Shown here piece after piece: positions 6,657-14,970 of a stretch of DNA of 18,301 nucleotides. The stretch is from Armatimonadota bacterium. Its GTDB lineage: Bacteria; Armatimonadota; JAAZEB01. Location of the stretch: positions 1 through 18,301 of the forward strand of contig DUUU01000060.1 in NCBI GenBank assembly GCA_012841485.1, given 5' to 3'. The notes beneath the pieces are model-generated. The model was given only the letters and a program-made list of their open reading frames with translations. It searched no databases and had not been told where the DNA came from. Position 1 is the first letter of the stretch. Every line of letters starts with the position of its first letter. Position numbers and translations under genes: made by a program.

Positions 6657-8039
6657 ATGGAAGCATATGATGTAGTGGTTATTGGTGGTGGACCGGGCGG
6701 CTATGTGGCTGCCATCCGCGCCGCCCAGCTTGGGTTGCGGACGGCGGTGGTAGAGCGCGAGGCGCTAGGGGGCGTCTGTCTGAACTGGGGGTGCATCCCC
6801 ACGAAGGCGCTCATCCACAACGCCGGGTTGGTGAATACACTGAAGCAGGCGAAGGAGTTTGGAATTGCCTTCGATGGCCTGCGGGTGGATTACGCGCCAG
6901 CGGTGGAGCGCAGCCGGCGCGTGACAAGCCGCCTGGTCAAGGGCGTGCAGGGCCTGATGAAAAAGAACGGGATCGACGTCCACGCGGGGAACGGCTATCT
7001 CTCCGGGCCTGGCCGGGTGCAGGTGCGCCCGGATGGCCCGGAGCTGCAGGCACGCAACGTGATTATCGCGACAGGGGGCCGGTCGCGCGCTATCCCCGGA
7101 GTCGCGTTTGATGGCGAGAGGATCCTCTCCTCGCGCGAGGCGGTGGTGCTCAAGGAACTGCCCTCCTCGATGCTCGTCATCGGCGGTGGACCGATTGGCC
7201 TGGAGTTTGGCTATGTCTTCGCCTCCTACGGGTGTGCGGTGACGGTGGTCGAGATGATGCCGCACGTGCTCCCGCTAGAGGATCCGGAGGTGGCCGCCAT
7301 CGTCGAAAAGCAGCTGGCGAAGCAGGGAATGCGCATTTTCGCCGGCACGCGCGTTCTTTCGGTCGAGACGGGGGATAAAGGGGTGAAGGCCCGCGTTTCC
7401 GGGCCAAAGGGCGAGGAAGAGCTTGAGGCGGAGCGCATCCTCGTGGCGATCGGGGTTCAGGGAAACACCGAGGACCTGGGGCTCGAGGCGTTGGGGATCC
7501 AGATGGAGCGGGGATTCATCCAGGTGAACGACCGGATGGAGACGAACGTGCCCGGCGTCTATGCCATCGGCGACGTGACTGGGAAGATGCTCCTAGCGCA
7601 TGTGGCGTCCGCGCAGGGGAAGGTTGCCGCCGAGGTGATCGCCGGACAGACGCCCCGCCCGCTGGTGTATACCGATATGCCGCGCGCGGTCTACTGCCAT
7701 CCCCAGGTGGCCAGTGTAGGCCTGACCGAAGCGATGGCCGTCGAGCGTGGATACGAGGTAAAGACCGGCTCCTTCCCGTTCCGGGCCAATGGCAAGGCGC
7801 TTGGCCAGCACGACTGGGAGGGCTTCTGCAAGTTCGTGATGGATGCGCGGAGCGGCGAGTTGCTGGGCGGCCATCTGGTCGGCCCGGAAGTGACGGAACT
7901 GCTGCCAGAGCTGGGAGTGACGCGCACGCTGGAGGGCACGGTCGAGGACATTGCGCACACGGTCCATGCGCATCCGACGCTTTCCGAGGTGCTGCATGAG
8001 ACGGCGCTGGTGACGCTGGGCCGGGGGGTGCATATCTGA
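6657..8039 (+). CDS. lpdA: Dihydrolipoamide dehydrogenase (E3)
   Basis: A 460-residue flavoenzyme that reoxidises dihydrolipoyl groups of 2-oxoacid dehydrogenase complexes or the glycine cleavage H protein, passing electrons to NAD+. The FAD motif VVIGGGPGGYVAA is at residues 7-19 and the redox disulfide is GGVCLNWGCIPTK (Cys41-Cys46). The NAD site is SMLVIGGGPIGLEFGYVFA, followed by YAIGDV. The C-terminal HAHPTLSE gives the active-site His-Glu pair. The ATG at 6657 has GAGG 6 bases upstream; a TTG at 6645 would add MRNA and has no site of its own. No E1, E2 or glycine cleavage genes lie nearby, so its partner complex is not identified here. Likely cotranscribed with the pseudouridine synthase 24 bp downstream. 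Confidence 0.95.
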   Translation: MEAYDVVVIGGGPGGYVAAIRAAQLGLRTAVVEREALGGVCLNWGCIPTKALIHNAGLVNTLKQAKEFGIAFDGLRVDYAPAVERSRRVTSRLVKGVQGLMKKNGIDVHAGNGYLSGPGRVQVRPDGPELQARNVIIATGGRSRAIPGVAFDGERILSSREAVVLKELPSSMLVIGGGPIGLEFGYVFASYGCAVTVVEMMPHVLPLEDPEVAAIVEKQLAKQGMRIFAGTRVLSVETGDKGVKARVSGPKGEEELEAERILVAIGVQGNTEDLGLEALGIQMERGFIQVNDRMETNVPGVYAIGDVTGKMLLAHVASAQGKVAAEVIAGQTPRPLVYTDMPRAVYCHPQVASVGLTEAMAVERGYEVKTGSFPFRANGKALGQHDWEGFCKFVMDARSGELLGGHLVGPEVTELLPELGVTRTLEGTVEDIAHTVHAHPTLSEVLHETALVTLGRGVHI

Positions 8040-8063
8040 GGTGATGGGGGGAGGCGGGGCATC

Positions 8064-9107
8064 ATGAGCAGCACACCCACGGCGCCTCCTCCATCACGCC
8101 GGCTGGTCGTGATGGAGGAGGATGCAGGAACGCGCATCGACCAGGCGCTCGCCGGCCGCTACGACGACCTGACCCGGTCGCGCATCCAGAAGCTCATCGA
8201 GAGCGGGCATATCACGGTGAACGGCGCGCCGACGCGCGCCAGCTATCCCTTGCGCCTGGGAGACCGCGTCTGTATCGCCTTCCCGGAGACGACGCGCCCG
8301 GAGGGGCTGCTCCCGGAGGAGATCGAGCTCGATATCGTCTATGAGGACGACGATCTCCTCGTGATCAACAAGCCCGTCGGCATGGTCGTTCACCCCGCCG
8401 TCGGTTCGACGCGCGGCACGCTGGTGCATGCGTTGCTTGCCTATCCGGGCGCGCTCTCCAGCATCGCTGGAGAGGACCGGCCGGGCATCGTCCACCGGCT
8501 CGATAAAGACACCTCCGGGCTGATCATGGTCGCGCGCAATGACTACGCGCACAACGACCTCTCCCGCCAGATCCGAGAGCGCACGGCGGGGCGCCGCTAC
8601 CTGGCGCTGGTGTGGGGCAACCCGCGTTTCGACCGCGTGCGCGTCGAAGTGCCCATCGGCCGGCATCCGACGGATCGGAAGAAGATGACCGTCTATCCCG
8701 CTGGCGAGCGCCGCCCGCCGAGCGCGCGTGACGCCACCACCGATCTGACGGTGCTCGAGCGGTTCACCTTGCCATGCGCGCTCCTGGAGGCGAAGCTGAA
8801 AACCGGTCGCACCCACCAGATCCGCGTGCATTGCTCGTACATCGGCCACCCCGTGATGGGCGACCCGCAGTACGGTGGCCAGCGCAAGTTGCCGGTGAGA
8901 GATCTGGAGTTGGAGGACCTCATCGAGCGGGTAGAGGGCCAGGCGCTTCATGCCTACCGGCTCTCTGTCACTCACCCGCGCACCGGGGCGCCGATGGAGT
9001 TCACGGCCCCCCTGCCGCGCCCCTATCAGGAGTTGCTCGACTATCTCCGCGCGCACTACGCGGAGGAAGGAGGCGTGCAGACTCCCCTGGTTGCCCTGCG
9101 CCGGTAG
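8064..9107 (+). CDS. rluD: RluA/RluD-family pseudouridine synthase
   Basis: A 347-residue enzyme that isomerises uridines in large-subunit rRNA. An S4 RNA-binding domain covers about residues 20-75 (RIDQALAGRY, then SRIQKLIESGHITVNG). The catalytic domain follows with VINKPVGMVVHPA and the signature GIVHRLDKDTSGLIM, in which Asp147 is the catalytic residue, then GRTHQIRVHCSYIGHPVMGD. S4 plus this signature fits the RluD group (positions 1911, 1915 and 1917 in E. coli 23S), but RluA-family members vary in target, so the symbol is a best guess. The ATG at 8064 has a G-rich ribosome site (GGAGG) about 9 bases upstream. A strong terminator follows within 40 bp. Confidence 0.9.
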   Translation: MSSTPTAPPPSRRLVVMEEDAGTRIDQALAGRYDDLTRSRIQKLIESGHITVNGAPTRASYPLRLGDRVCIAFPETTRPEGLLPEEIELDIVYEDDDLLVINKPVGMVVHPAVGSTRGTLVHALLAYPGALSSIAGEDRPGIVHRLDKDTSGLIMVARNDYAHNDLSRQIRERTAGRRYLALVWGNPRFDRVRVEVPIGRHPTDRKKMTVYPAGERRPPSARDATTDLTVLERFTLPCALLEAKLKTGRTHQIRVHCSYIGHPVMGDPQYGGQRKLPVRDLELEDLIERVEGQALHAYRLSVTHPRTGAPMEFTAPLPRPYQELLDYLRAHYAEEGGVQTPLVALRR

Positions 9108-9143
9108 CCGGATCGGCTTCCCCGGGGCGCGGCCGCAGAATCG

Positions 9144-9174
9144 AAAAGGGCATGGCAAGTTGCCATGCCCTTTT
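9144..9174. terminator. Bidirectional intrinsic terminator between rluD and the DUF481 gene
   Basis: A perfect 15-bp inverted repeat around one central base (AAAAGGGCATGGCAA...TTGCCATGCCCTTTT). The A tract on one side and T tract on the other make it a Rho-independent terminator in both directions, placed in the 80-bp gap between two convergent genes. Confidence 0.9.
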
Positions 9175-9187
9175 CCCAACGCTCTGC

Positions 9188-10234
9188 TCAGAAACCGTAG
9201 ACCAGGGTCGTGCGGGTTCGGAGATCGGATGCCTTGACGCCGGCTGGGCGCCTATTGGTGTTGTAATCATGAGTCGCGCTCAGCTGCAGGTTGAGCGCCC
9301 CTGTCAGCGGGAAGGCGAGTGACAGGTTGCTGGTCGAGCGAAGGCCATAGGGTGCTTCGATGCTGGGATTGGCGACGATGTCTAGCTTGAGGCGCGAGGA
9401 GCCGAAGACCTTCCACTCCGTGAGCGAGCGCAGGCGGAGGGTCATGCCGTCGTTCGAGTAGTCATCCCCCTGGAGCGGGTTGTACTTCTCCCAGACGTAG
9501 TTGCTGCCGAGTTCGACATGCCAGTAGTTGGGCGAGCCCTGGATCAGGCGATAGCCAACGGAGAAGGCGTGGTTCTGGCGTAGTGTCAACCGGCTGATAT
9601 CATCCTGCTCCAGGGTGGTGTTGCCCGCCAGGTAGAGACGTCCGCCCTGGTTGCGCGTGAGGCCGACGCTGCCGCGGGCGTAGGAGACGTTGCGTTCCCA
9701 GGCGCCGTTCTGACGAAGCTGGCCCTTTTCGGCCTGCGCGGTGATCAGGATCTCGGTGGAGGGGCTTCGCCGCCGCAGCTCCGTGCCGATCAGGTAGTTG
9801 TTGCTCTCCTTGTTTCCCGTCACCAGACCAAAGCCGAACTCCGCCTTGCCCCTCCACTTGACGATCGGGGCGGGCTTCCCGCCTCGGGGGAGCTCCGTGC
9901 TGATCAGGTTGACACGGCTCTTGTCGAGGGTGCGGATGCCCTCCGCCGTCCTGATCTCAAGGACCCCGCCATCGATCCGCGTGATGACGCCGATGATCAC
10001 CTCCGCGCCCTCAGGGTAGATGGCGAGATCGACATCGCTACGCAAATCCGTCACGGCTGCCCACGGGAGCGCCACCTCACCGAGATGCTCGGTGCCGATG
10101 CGTACCTGGTTTCCCCTCATCCCCAGAATGGTGCCGCTCAGGCGGTCCTTTCCACCGATCTGAATCTCATCGGCGTGCAGAGCCGGGGTCGCCAGCGCCA
10201 GGAGCGCGGCGAGGCACAGGATGCGTGAGGACAT
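9188..10234 (-). CDS. DUF481 (YdiY-like) outer-membrane beta-barrel protein
   Basis: A 348-residue exported protein. Residues 1-21 form a signal peptide (hydrophobic LCLAALLALATPALHA, cleavage probably before DEI). Residues about 25-110 resemble small SH3/Sm-like beta repeats (DRLSGTILGMRGNQVRIG, VDGGVLEIR-type strands). From about residue 115 the chain alternates aromatic and polar residues in the manner of DUF481 barrels: WRGKAEFGFGLVTGNKESNN, then paired strands to the end. The last residue is Phe (VYGF), the usual outer-membrane barrel signal. Function in the family is not firmly known; a salt-inducible or stress-related barrel is the usual description. GGGAG lies 8 bases before the ATG. 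Transcribed from its own promoter and convergent with rluD. Confidence 0.85.
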   Translation of the reverse strand: MSSRILCLAALLALATPALHADEIQIGGKDRLSGTILGMRGNQVRIGTEHLGEVALPWAAVTDLRSDVDLAIYPEGAEVIIGVITRIDGGVLEIRTAEGIRTLDKSRVNLISTELPRGGKPAPIVKWRGKAEFGFGLVTGNKESNNYLIGTELRRRSPSTEILITAQAEKGQLRQNGAWERNVSYARGSVGLTRNQGGRLYLAGNTTLEQDDISRLTLRQNHAFSVGYRLIQGSPNYWHVELGSNYVWEKYNPLQGDDYSNDGMTLRLRSLTEWKVFGSSRLKLDIVANPSIEAPYGLRSTSNLSLAFPLTGALNLQLSATHDYNTNRRPAGVKASDLRTRTTLVYGF

Positions 10235-10308
10235 GATGTTGCTCCCTTCTCAAGCTGCAAGGTGCTGAATAGAGGCGTGGAGGGACAGTGGACTCCAAGA
10301 CCGGCGCT

Positions 10309-10337
10309 ACTATAACACGTGCTCATTCTGCTGTCAA
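10309..10337 (-). promoter_or_regulatory. Sigma-70-type promoter for the DUF481 gene
   Basis: On the minus strand TTGACA (10337-10332), a 17-bp spacer and TATAGT (10314-10309). Transcription would start near 10302, about 68 bases before the ATG at 10234. Confidence 0.85.
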
Positions 10338-10504
10338 GCGCGGGTGGCCCGAGGCGGCGGCGTTTCTGCCTGCGCCGGGGGCATGGAATCGCGAGTGTTT
10401 CATCTTTCTCCCCAGCGGGCATCTAGCCACTATGGACGGACCCATGCCGTAACGCTCAAGAGAGAATGCCGCTCGCACGATTCGGGGGCGGGGGGAAAAG
10501 GAAT

Positions 10505-11377
10505 ATGCTGCGGAGAGGTTGGATGGTGCTGACAGCGGTGGTGGGCCTGCTGGCCCTCTCTTCCACCGCGCAGGCAGCGGAGATGCCATGGCGCACCAGC
10601 GTAGAGGACGCCCTGGCCGAGGCCGCCAAGAGCGACAAGCTCGTCATGATCGACTTCTCGGATACAGATTGCGTCTGGTGCGACCGCATGGACAGCGAAA
10701 CGCTTGCCGATACCACGGTGGTGACGGCGTGCGAGCGCGTGATCCCGGTGCGGGTCTACGTAGAGGAGATGCCTGATCTCGCTCGGAAGCACGAGATCGA
10801 GGGCGTGCCCAGCTTCATCTTTGTTGAGTCCTCTGGGGATGAGGCGGGGCGCATCGTCGGGTTCCTGCCGCCAGAGGAGTTCATCCACCGTCTAGATCTG
10901 GTGCTCCAGGAGCAGGAGCGCGTGGTGAACCTGCGCAAGCGCGTCGCCGCGGAGCCGCAGGATATGGAGGCCAAGGCCGAACTGGCTCGCATCTACTGCG
11001 AGCGGCGACAGGGCGACCTGGCAGCGCCCCTCGTGGATGCGCTCTCGGCGCTGCCCAAGGAGGACGCCCCCGAGGATATGGCCGATATCCTGCTCAACAC
11101 CGGAATCGCCTATGGCTCGCGTGGCAATAACGACCGGGCGCTGGTGTACCTCGACAGAGTGATCAAGAACTATCCCGATACCGAGGAAGCAGAGTGGGCC
11201 AGCTTCTTCACCGGCCTCGCTCTTGGCCTGAAGGGCGAGCGCGAGGCGGCCATCAAGCAACTGGAGCAGGTGATCTCCACCGCCAAGAACGAGGGGATCC
11301 GCGAGCGCGCCAGGATCCTGCGCGATCGCTTTCAGGCGGTGGATGAGCAGGCACCGCCCACGGGGCCGTCTCTCTAG
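10505..11377 (+). CDS. Exported thioredoxin-like protein with C-terminal TPR region
   Basis: A 290-residue protein. MLRRGWMVLTAVVGLLALSS followed by TAQAAEM is a classic Sec signal peptide, cleaved probably after AQA, so the protein acts in the periplasm. A thioredoxin_7/DsbD-gamma-like domain follows, with active site TDCVWCDRM (Cys56, Cys59) and cis-Pro loop EGVPSFIFVE. From about residue 150 it turns helical with TPR-like repeats (AKAELARIYCERRQ; ILLNTGIAYGSRGNNDRALVYLDRVIKNYP; FFTGLALGLKGEREAAIKQLEQVI). The role is probably thiol-disulfide exchange on exported partners held by the TPR part; this is inference. I take the ATG at 10505 for its signal peptide, although the AAGGA site is very close. 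The ATG at 10466 would add 13 residues. No good plus-strand promoter was found in the 270-bp gap shared with the DUF481 gene. Confidence 0.85.
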   Translation: MLRRGWMVLTAVVGLLALSSTAQAAEMPWRTSVEDALAEAAKSDKLVMIDFSDTDCVWCDRMDSETLADTTVVTACERVIPVRVYVEEMPDLARKHEIEGVPSFIFVESSGDEAGRIVGFLPPEEFIHRLDLVLQEQERVVNLRKRVAAEPQDMEAKAELARIYCERRQGDLAAPLVDALSALPKEDAPEDMADILLNTGIAYGSRGNNDRALVYLDRVIKNYPDTEEAEWASFFTGLALGLKGEREAAIKQLEQVISTAKNEGIRERARILRDRFQAVDEQAPPTGPSL

Positions 11378-11420
11378 CATCCACACGCGAGCAGACGATG
11401 CGCGACATCGGGCCGGCACG

Positions 11421-11444
11421 CGGCGGGGCATGACGACCCCGCCG
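11421..11444. terminator. GC hairpin between convergent thioredoxin and thiL genes
   Basis: CGGCGGGG, an 8-base loop, CCCCGCCG: a perfect 8-bp stem 44 bases after the thioredoxin stop and 36 bases before the thiL end. There is no T run, so termination is likely but not certain. Confidence 0.45.
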
Positions 11445-11479
11445 TGATGCCCGGCCGGCAGCGCCTGGCCCTCCTTGGC

Positions 11480-12496
11480 TTACTCCTTCGGAAAGTGCTG
11501 GAAACCCTTCCCCGGCAAAGGCACCCGCGTGCCGTCCGAGAGAAGCAACTGGCATCCCGCCGGCTGGATCCGCCCAACGATGCTCACCGCTGTGCCGGTC
11601 GCCCCGGTAATCGCGGCGCGCACTTCATCAACGCGCTCGGGTGAGACCGCGAGCAGCAACTCGTAATCCTCCCCGCCGGTGAGCGCCAACTGAAGCGGAT
11701 CGAGGCGCAGGCGAGCCGCGGCGTCGCGGCATGCTTCCGAGAGGGGGAGCGTGCCTGCGTCCAACACGGCGCCAACGCCGCTCTCCTCGCAGATGTGGTG
11801 CAGATCGCCGGCGAGGCCATCGCTGATGTCCATCAGAGCGGTGACCGCTCCCGTGGCCACCGCGGCGCGCGCCTCGGCGATCCGCGGCTGCGGGAGGCGG
11901 TGTGCCTCCAGCACGGAAGGCGGCACCCTCTCAGCTGCCTGCGGCCCCGCCAAAAGCGCCGCGCATCCGGCGGCGGAGTCGCCCAGGGTACCCGTGACCA
12001 CGAGCAGATCGCCCGGGCGGGCGCCCGCGCGGGTGGCCAGACGTTCCGGTTCCACGCTGCCGACGACGGTGATCGAGAGGGTGAGCCCGGCGCGCGAGCG
12101 CACGGTGTCGCCTCCGGCGATGCGCATTCCGAAGCGCTCTGCCAGGCCCTGCATCCCCGCGTAGAGCCCCTCAATATACTCCACCGAGGTGGCAGGATCC
12201 ACCGCGATGCAGACGAGGGCGAAGTGTGGCTCGCCGCCCATCGCGGCCACGTCGCTCAGGTTCACTGCCAGCGCCTTCCATCCCAGGGCACGGGATGAGA
12301 GCCAGCCACGCCGGAAGTGAACCTCCTCGACGAGCATGTCGGCGGTCGCCACGAGGCGCCGGTTTTCGGGAGCCTGGAATACCGCGGCATCGTCGCCGAC
12401 GCCCAGGATCACCCCGGATGGATCGCCGCCCCGGCCCCCAATGATCGTCGAGAGGCGGTGTATCAACCCGAACTCGCCCACTTCCGAAAGCTGCAT
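11480..12496 (-). CDS. thiL: Thiamine-monophosphate kinase
   Basis: A 338-residue cytosolic kinase that phosphorylates thiamine monophosphate with ATP to give thiamine diphosphate, the final step of the bacterial pathway. It has the PurM/ThiL-type fold. Visible motifs are the N-terminal SEVGEFGLI, VILGVGDDAAVF (Gly-Asp-Asp, metal and ATP binding), VATADMLVEEVHF, ALAVNLSDVAAMGG, MRIAGGDTVRS, LMDISDGLAGDLHHI and LTGGEDYELLLAV near the end. Length is close to the usual 310-340. I take the ATG at 12496 (MQLSEVGE), which aligns with the family N-terminus and has a G-rich site (GGGGGA) upstream. It is divergent from ispE across a 250-bp spacer in which I found no clear promoter on either strand. 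No other thiamine gene is nearby. Confidence 0.95.
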   Translation of the reverse strand: MQLSEVGEFGLIHRLSTIIGGRGGDPSGVILGVGDDAAVFQAPENRRLVATADMLVEEVHFRRGWLSSRALGWKALAVNLSDVAAMGGEPHFALVCIAVDPATSVEYIEGLYAGMQGLAERFGMRIAGGDTVRSRAGLTLSITVVGSVEPERLATRAGARPGDLLVVTGTLGDSAAGCAALLAGPQAAERVPPSVLEAHRLPQPRIAEARAAVATGAVTALMDISDGLAGDLHHICEESGVGAVLDAGTLPLSEACRDAAARLRLDPLQLALTGGEDYELLLAVSPERVDEVRAAITGATGTAVSIVGRIQPAGCQLLLSDGTRVPLPGKGFQHFPKE

Positions 12497-12746
12497 CCTC
12501 TGTCCCCCTGCCAAGCGCGCCCCATGGCGGAATCCCTGGGGCCGGCCCCGTCGCGCGGAGCAAGGCCTGCCCCTGGCTAGTTTGGCGCCCGAACACTCTG
12601 ATTCCTTGCGAATCTGCCAGGAACCAGGCCGGGTCACGCGGAATCTCTTTGATATGGCTGCGCCATGCCTGGAAGGCGGCATCGGGCAGCGGTGGAGCAC
12701 GCCGGATGGCGCCGCGGCCACGGCAGTGGAGAGGAGAGCTACGGAG

Positions 12747-13643
12747 GTGAGCGAGGGCGATGGCGGGCTGCGCCTGGTGATGCCGGCACCCGCGAAGGTG
12801 AACCTGGTGCTGTGCATCGGCGGAGCACGCGATGACGGCTTTCACGACCTCGTTTCCATCTTCCAGGCCGTCGAGATTCGCGATACCGTGATCCTGTCCA
12901 CTTCGGATGCGCCCGAGATCCGCGTGACGGCGTCGGATGCGTGGCTGCCGTGCGACGAGCGGAACACCGCATATCGCGCCGCGCGCCTGCTCCGCGACGC
13001 GCACGCGCCGGGCCGAGGCGTGGAGATCCACCTGGAGAAGCGAATCCCGGCGGAGGCCGGGCTCGGGGGCGGGAGCAGTGACGCCGCCGCCGTACTCCAG
13101 GGACTGAACGCCCTGTGGGGGCTGGGTCTCTCCACGGAGGCGCTGCTGCCATTCGCCGCCGAGGTTGGCTCGGATGTGCCTTTCTTCCTTTCGGCGGGGT
13201 GCGCGCTGGTTCGCGGGCGAGGCGAGCGAGTGGAGCCCCTGCCGTGCTCCCTCAATGCGCACCTGGTGGTGGCCAAGCCGGCGGTGGGCGTCTCTACCGC
13301 GCGCGCTTACGCGGATCTGGATATCCTGCGCGCCGGGCAAGCGCCCGAGCCGTGCGATGAGGCGATTGCGACGGTGCGCGCCGCTCTTGAGCGTGGCGAC
13401 CGCACGGGCGTCGTCCGGGCCCTGCGCAATGACCTGGAGGCACCGGTCCTGGCCGCGCACCCGGAGATCGCCCGGCTAAAGGCGGAACTCCTGGCACAAG
13501 GCGCGGAGGGGGCGTTGCTCTCCGGAAGCGGATCGGCCGTGTTCGGCCTTTTTGCGACGGAGGAGGCCGCGCGCGAGTGCGCGGGCGCGCTGGCGGAGCG
13601 ATGGCCGTGGGTGTGCGTCGCTCGCCCCTGGAGAAGCCCATGA
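12747..13643 (+). CDS. ispE: 4-diphosphocytidyl-2-C-methyl-D-erythritol kinase
   Basis: IspE phosphorylates CDP-methylerythritol in the non-mevalonate (MEP) isoprenoid pathway. The 298-residue GHMP kinase has PAPAKVNLVL with catalytic Lys17, the glycine-rich ATP loop PAEAGLGGGSSDAAA at 101-115, catalytic Asp143 in GSDVPFF, and the C-terminal LLSGSGSAVFGLF. I chose the GTG at 12747 because the strand LRLVMPAPAKVNL belongs to the fold and GAGGAG lies 10-11 bases upstream. An ATG at 12780 would cut into that strand, and an ATG at 12654 would add 31 unconserved residues. The stop overlaps the start of the nucleotidyltransferase gene by ATGA. Other MEP genes are not in the window. Confidence 0.93.
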   Translation: MSEGDGGLRLVMPAPAKVNLVLCIGGARDDGFHDLVSIFQAVEIRDTVILSTSDAPEIRVTASDAWLPCDERNTAYRAARLLRDAHAPGRGVEIHLEKRIPAEAGLGGGSSDAAAVLQGLNALWGLGLSTEALLPFAAEVGSDVPFFLSAGCALVRGRGERVEPLPCSLNAHLVVAKPAVGVSTARAYADLDILRAGQAPEPCDEAIATVRAALERGDRTGVVRALRNDLEAPVLAAHPEIARLKAELLAQGAEGALLSGSGSAVFGLFATEEAARECAGALAERWPWVCVARPWRSP

Positions 13644-14398
13644 GCGCAGGGACGATTCCGGCGGTGATTCTGGCTGGGGGAAAGCCGGGAGATGCGCTGG
13701 CCACTGCTTCCGGCGTGCGCTACAAGGCACTCGTGCCCGTTCGCGGGAGGCCGATGGTCGCCTATGTGCTCGATGCGCTGGCCGCCTGCGAGCGCGTCTC
13801 GGCGATTCACGTGGTTGCTCCCGAGGAGGTCGCGGTGGCCCTGCCGGGAGTTCGTCACGTGGCAGACACGGGGAGTTTCCTCGGGAACCTCACCGCGGGC
13901 GTGGCGGCGTGCGAGGGAGCGCGCTTCTCGCTGGTGATCACGTGTGACATTCCCTTCGTCACGGGCGAGGCGCTCGGTGACTTCATCGCGCTCGCCGAGG
14001 CACGCGACGTGGACCTGGCTTACCCCATCGTGGAGCTGGGGCTGTGCGATGAGCGCTTCCCGGGGATGCGCCGGACCAGCCTTCGCCTCCGCGAGGGACG
14101 CTTTACCGGCGGGAACGCCGTGCTGATCCGCCCGGCGTTTCTGCAACGCAACGCGGGCCTCATCGAGGAAGCCTTCGCTGCCCGGAAGCAGCCCCTGAAG
14201 CTCGCGCGCATGGTCGGTTGGGACCTTGTGCCGCGCATCCTGTTGGCGAGCAAGCTGCCTGGGCTGTTGCCTCTGAGCCTGGCCGAGGAGCGCGTCCGGC
14301 GCCTGGTGGGAGGGCGAGTCGCGGCAATCCCGCTCGCTTATCCGGAGATTGGAGCCGACATTGATAAGCCGGAAGACCTGGGGCCGTTGGTGGCGTAG
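13640..14398 (+). CDS. MobA-like nucleotidyltransferase (NTP_transf_3 family)
   Basis: A 252-residue GT-A-fold nucleotidyltransferase. The N-terminal VILAGGKPGDALATASGVRYKALVPV gives the nucleotide loop (AGG at 12-14) and Lys29. GRPMVAYVLDAL follows and VITCDIPFV carries the metal-binding Asp103. A GNAVLIRP segment lies near residue 155. Family members move NMP groups in molybdenum cofactor, F420, sugar-nucleotide and methylerythritol pathways. The glycine loop differs from the GxGxRMG of IspD, so I would not call it IspD. The ATG overlaps the ispE stop and GGAG lies 6 bases before it, so it is coexpressed and translationally coupled with ispE. This makes an isoprenoid or cofactor role worth considering, but that is inference. 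No mobA-associated cofactor genes are nearby. It ends 23 bp from the convergent anti-sigma-like gene with no visible terminator. Confidence 0.8.
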   Translation: MSAGTIPAVILAGGKPGDALATASGVRYKALVPVRGRPMVAYVLDALAACERVSAIHVVAPEEVAVALPGVRHVADTGSFLGNLTAGVAACEGARFSLVITCDIPFVTGEALGDFIALAEARDVDLAYPIVELGLCDERFPGMRRTSLRLREGRFTGGNAVLIRPAFLQRNAGLIEEAFAARKQPLKLARMVGWDLVPRILLASKLPGLLPLSLAEERVRRLVGGRVAAIPLAYPEIGADIDKPEDLGPLVA

Positions 14399-14421
14399 GG
14401 CGCGTTCGCCGTGGGGGGCCG

Positions 14422-14835
14422 TTAGCAGGCGATCTTGACCAGGTGAACGGTGGTGCCAGCGCCGTGACTGAAGCGGATCTCGTCCACCAGCTGCCGGGCC
14501 AGGAAGAGCCCGAGGCCGCGTTGCTTGATGAAGAATGAGGCCGGCGAGCTTGTTTCAAGAGGTGTGAAGCCCGGGCCCTGATCCGTGATATCCACCTGGA
14601 GAGCGCCCTGGCGGCGATGCACCCGAATGAGGACCTCTCGATGGGCCTCGAAGCGGTGCGCGTGCTCGACCGCGTTGTTGAAGATCTCCGTGACGGCAAG
14701 CATCAGATCCGCGACGGCTTGCGTGCCCAGGTCACACTCTTCGGCTGCCTCGCGCACGAAGGCACGCACGGTGTGGCCAAGGCGGAATTCGCTGCTTACC
14801 CGCAACTCGCGAGTATCGCTATCTACTAGTACCAT
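14422..14835 (-). CDS. RsbW/SpoIIAB-like HATPase anti-sigma or regulatory kinase
   Basis: A 137-residue single-domain GHKL ATPase. The N box is LAVTEIFNNAVEHAH (Glu50, Asn54), G1 is ITDQGPGF (Asp85, Gly87, Gly89) and G2 is KQRGLGLFLARQL (Gly107, Gly109). Domain order, small size and absence of a sensor or phosphoacceptor domain match RsbW/SpoIIAB-type serine kinases, which bind a sigma factor and phosphorylate an antagonist. Neither a sigma factor nor a STAS antagonist gene is adjacent, so the partner is unknown. The ATG at 14835 has GAGG at 5 bases. A consensus-like promoter about 130 bases upstream supports expression as a single gene. It could instead be a lone GHKL ATPase of another kind. 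Confidence 0.85.
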   Translation of the reverse strand: MVLVDSDTRELRVSSEFRLGHTVRAFVREAAEECDLGTQAVADLMLAVTEIFNNAVEHAHRFEAHREVLIRVHRRQGALQVDITDQGPGFTPLETSSPASFFIKQRGLGLFLARQLVDEIRFSHGAGTTVHLVKIAC

Positions 14836-14970
14836 GCCTACCTCGGGCGTCTCGCCGGCATGCAGCTCGCCCGCTGGCCGGGCCAAGCGGGCGACCTCAC
14901 GGCGGCGATGCTCGTTGGGTGCGATCCTCGCCGGGCCCGATGGCCTGGCACTGGAAGGCCGAACGCTGGG

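Noticed and set aside
8094..9179. Minus-strand open frame of 361 codons opposite the pseudouridine synthase
   Set aside because: Shadow of a gene with a catalytic HRLDKDTSG motif; its end runs into the shared terminator.
12171..13460. Long open frame of 429 codons on the minus strand opposite ispE
   Set aside because: It overlaps thiL and ispE, both well supported by motifs, and its composition (Arg, Gly, His rich) is typical of antisense frames in GC-rich DNA.
13640..14398. Calling the nucleotidyltransferase IspD because it is next to ispE
   Set aside because: The glycine-rich loop and the C-terminal part do not look like IspD; position alone is not enough.
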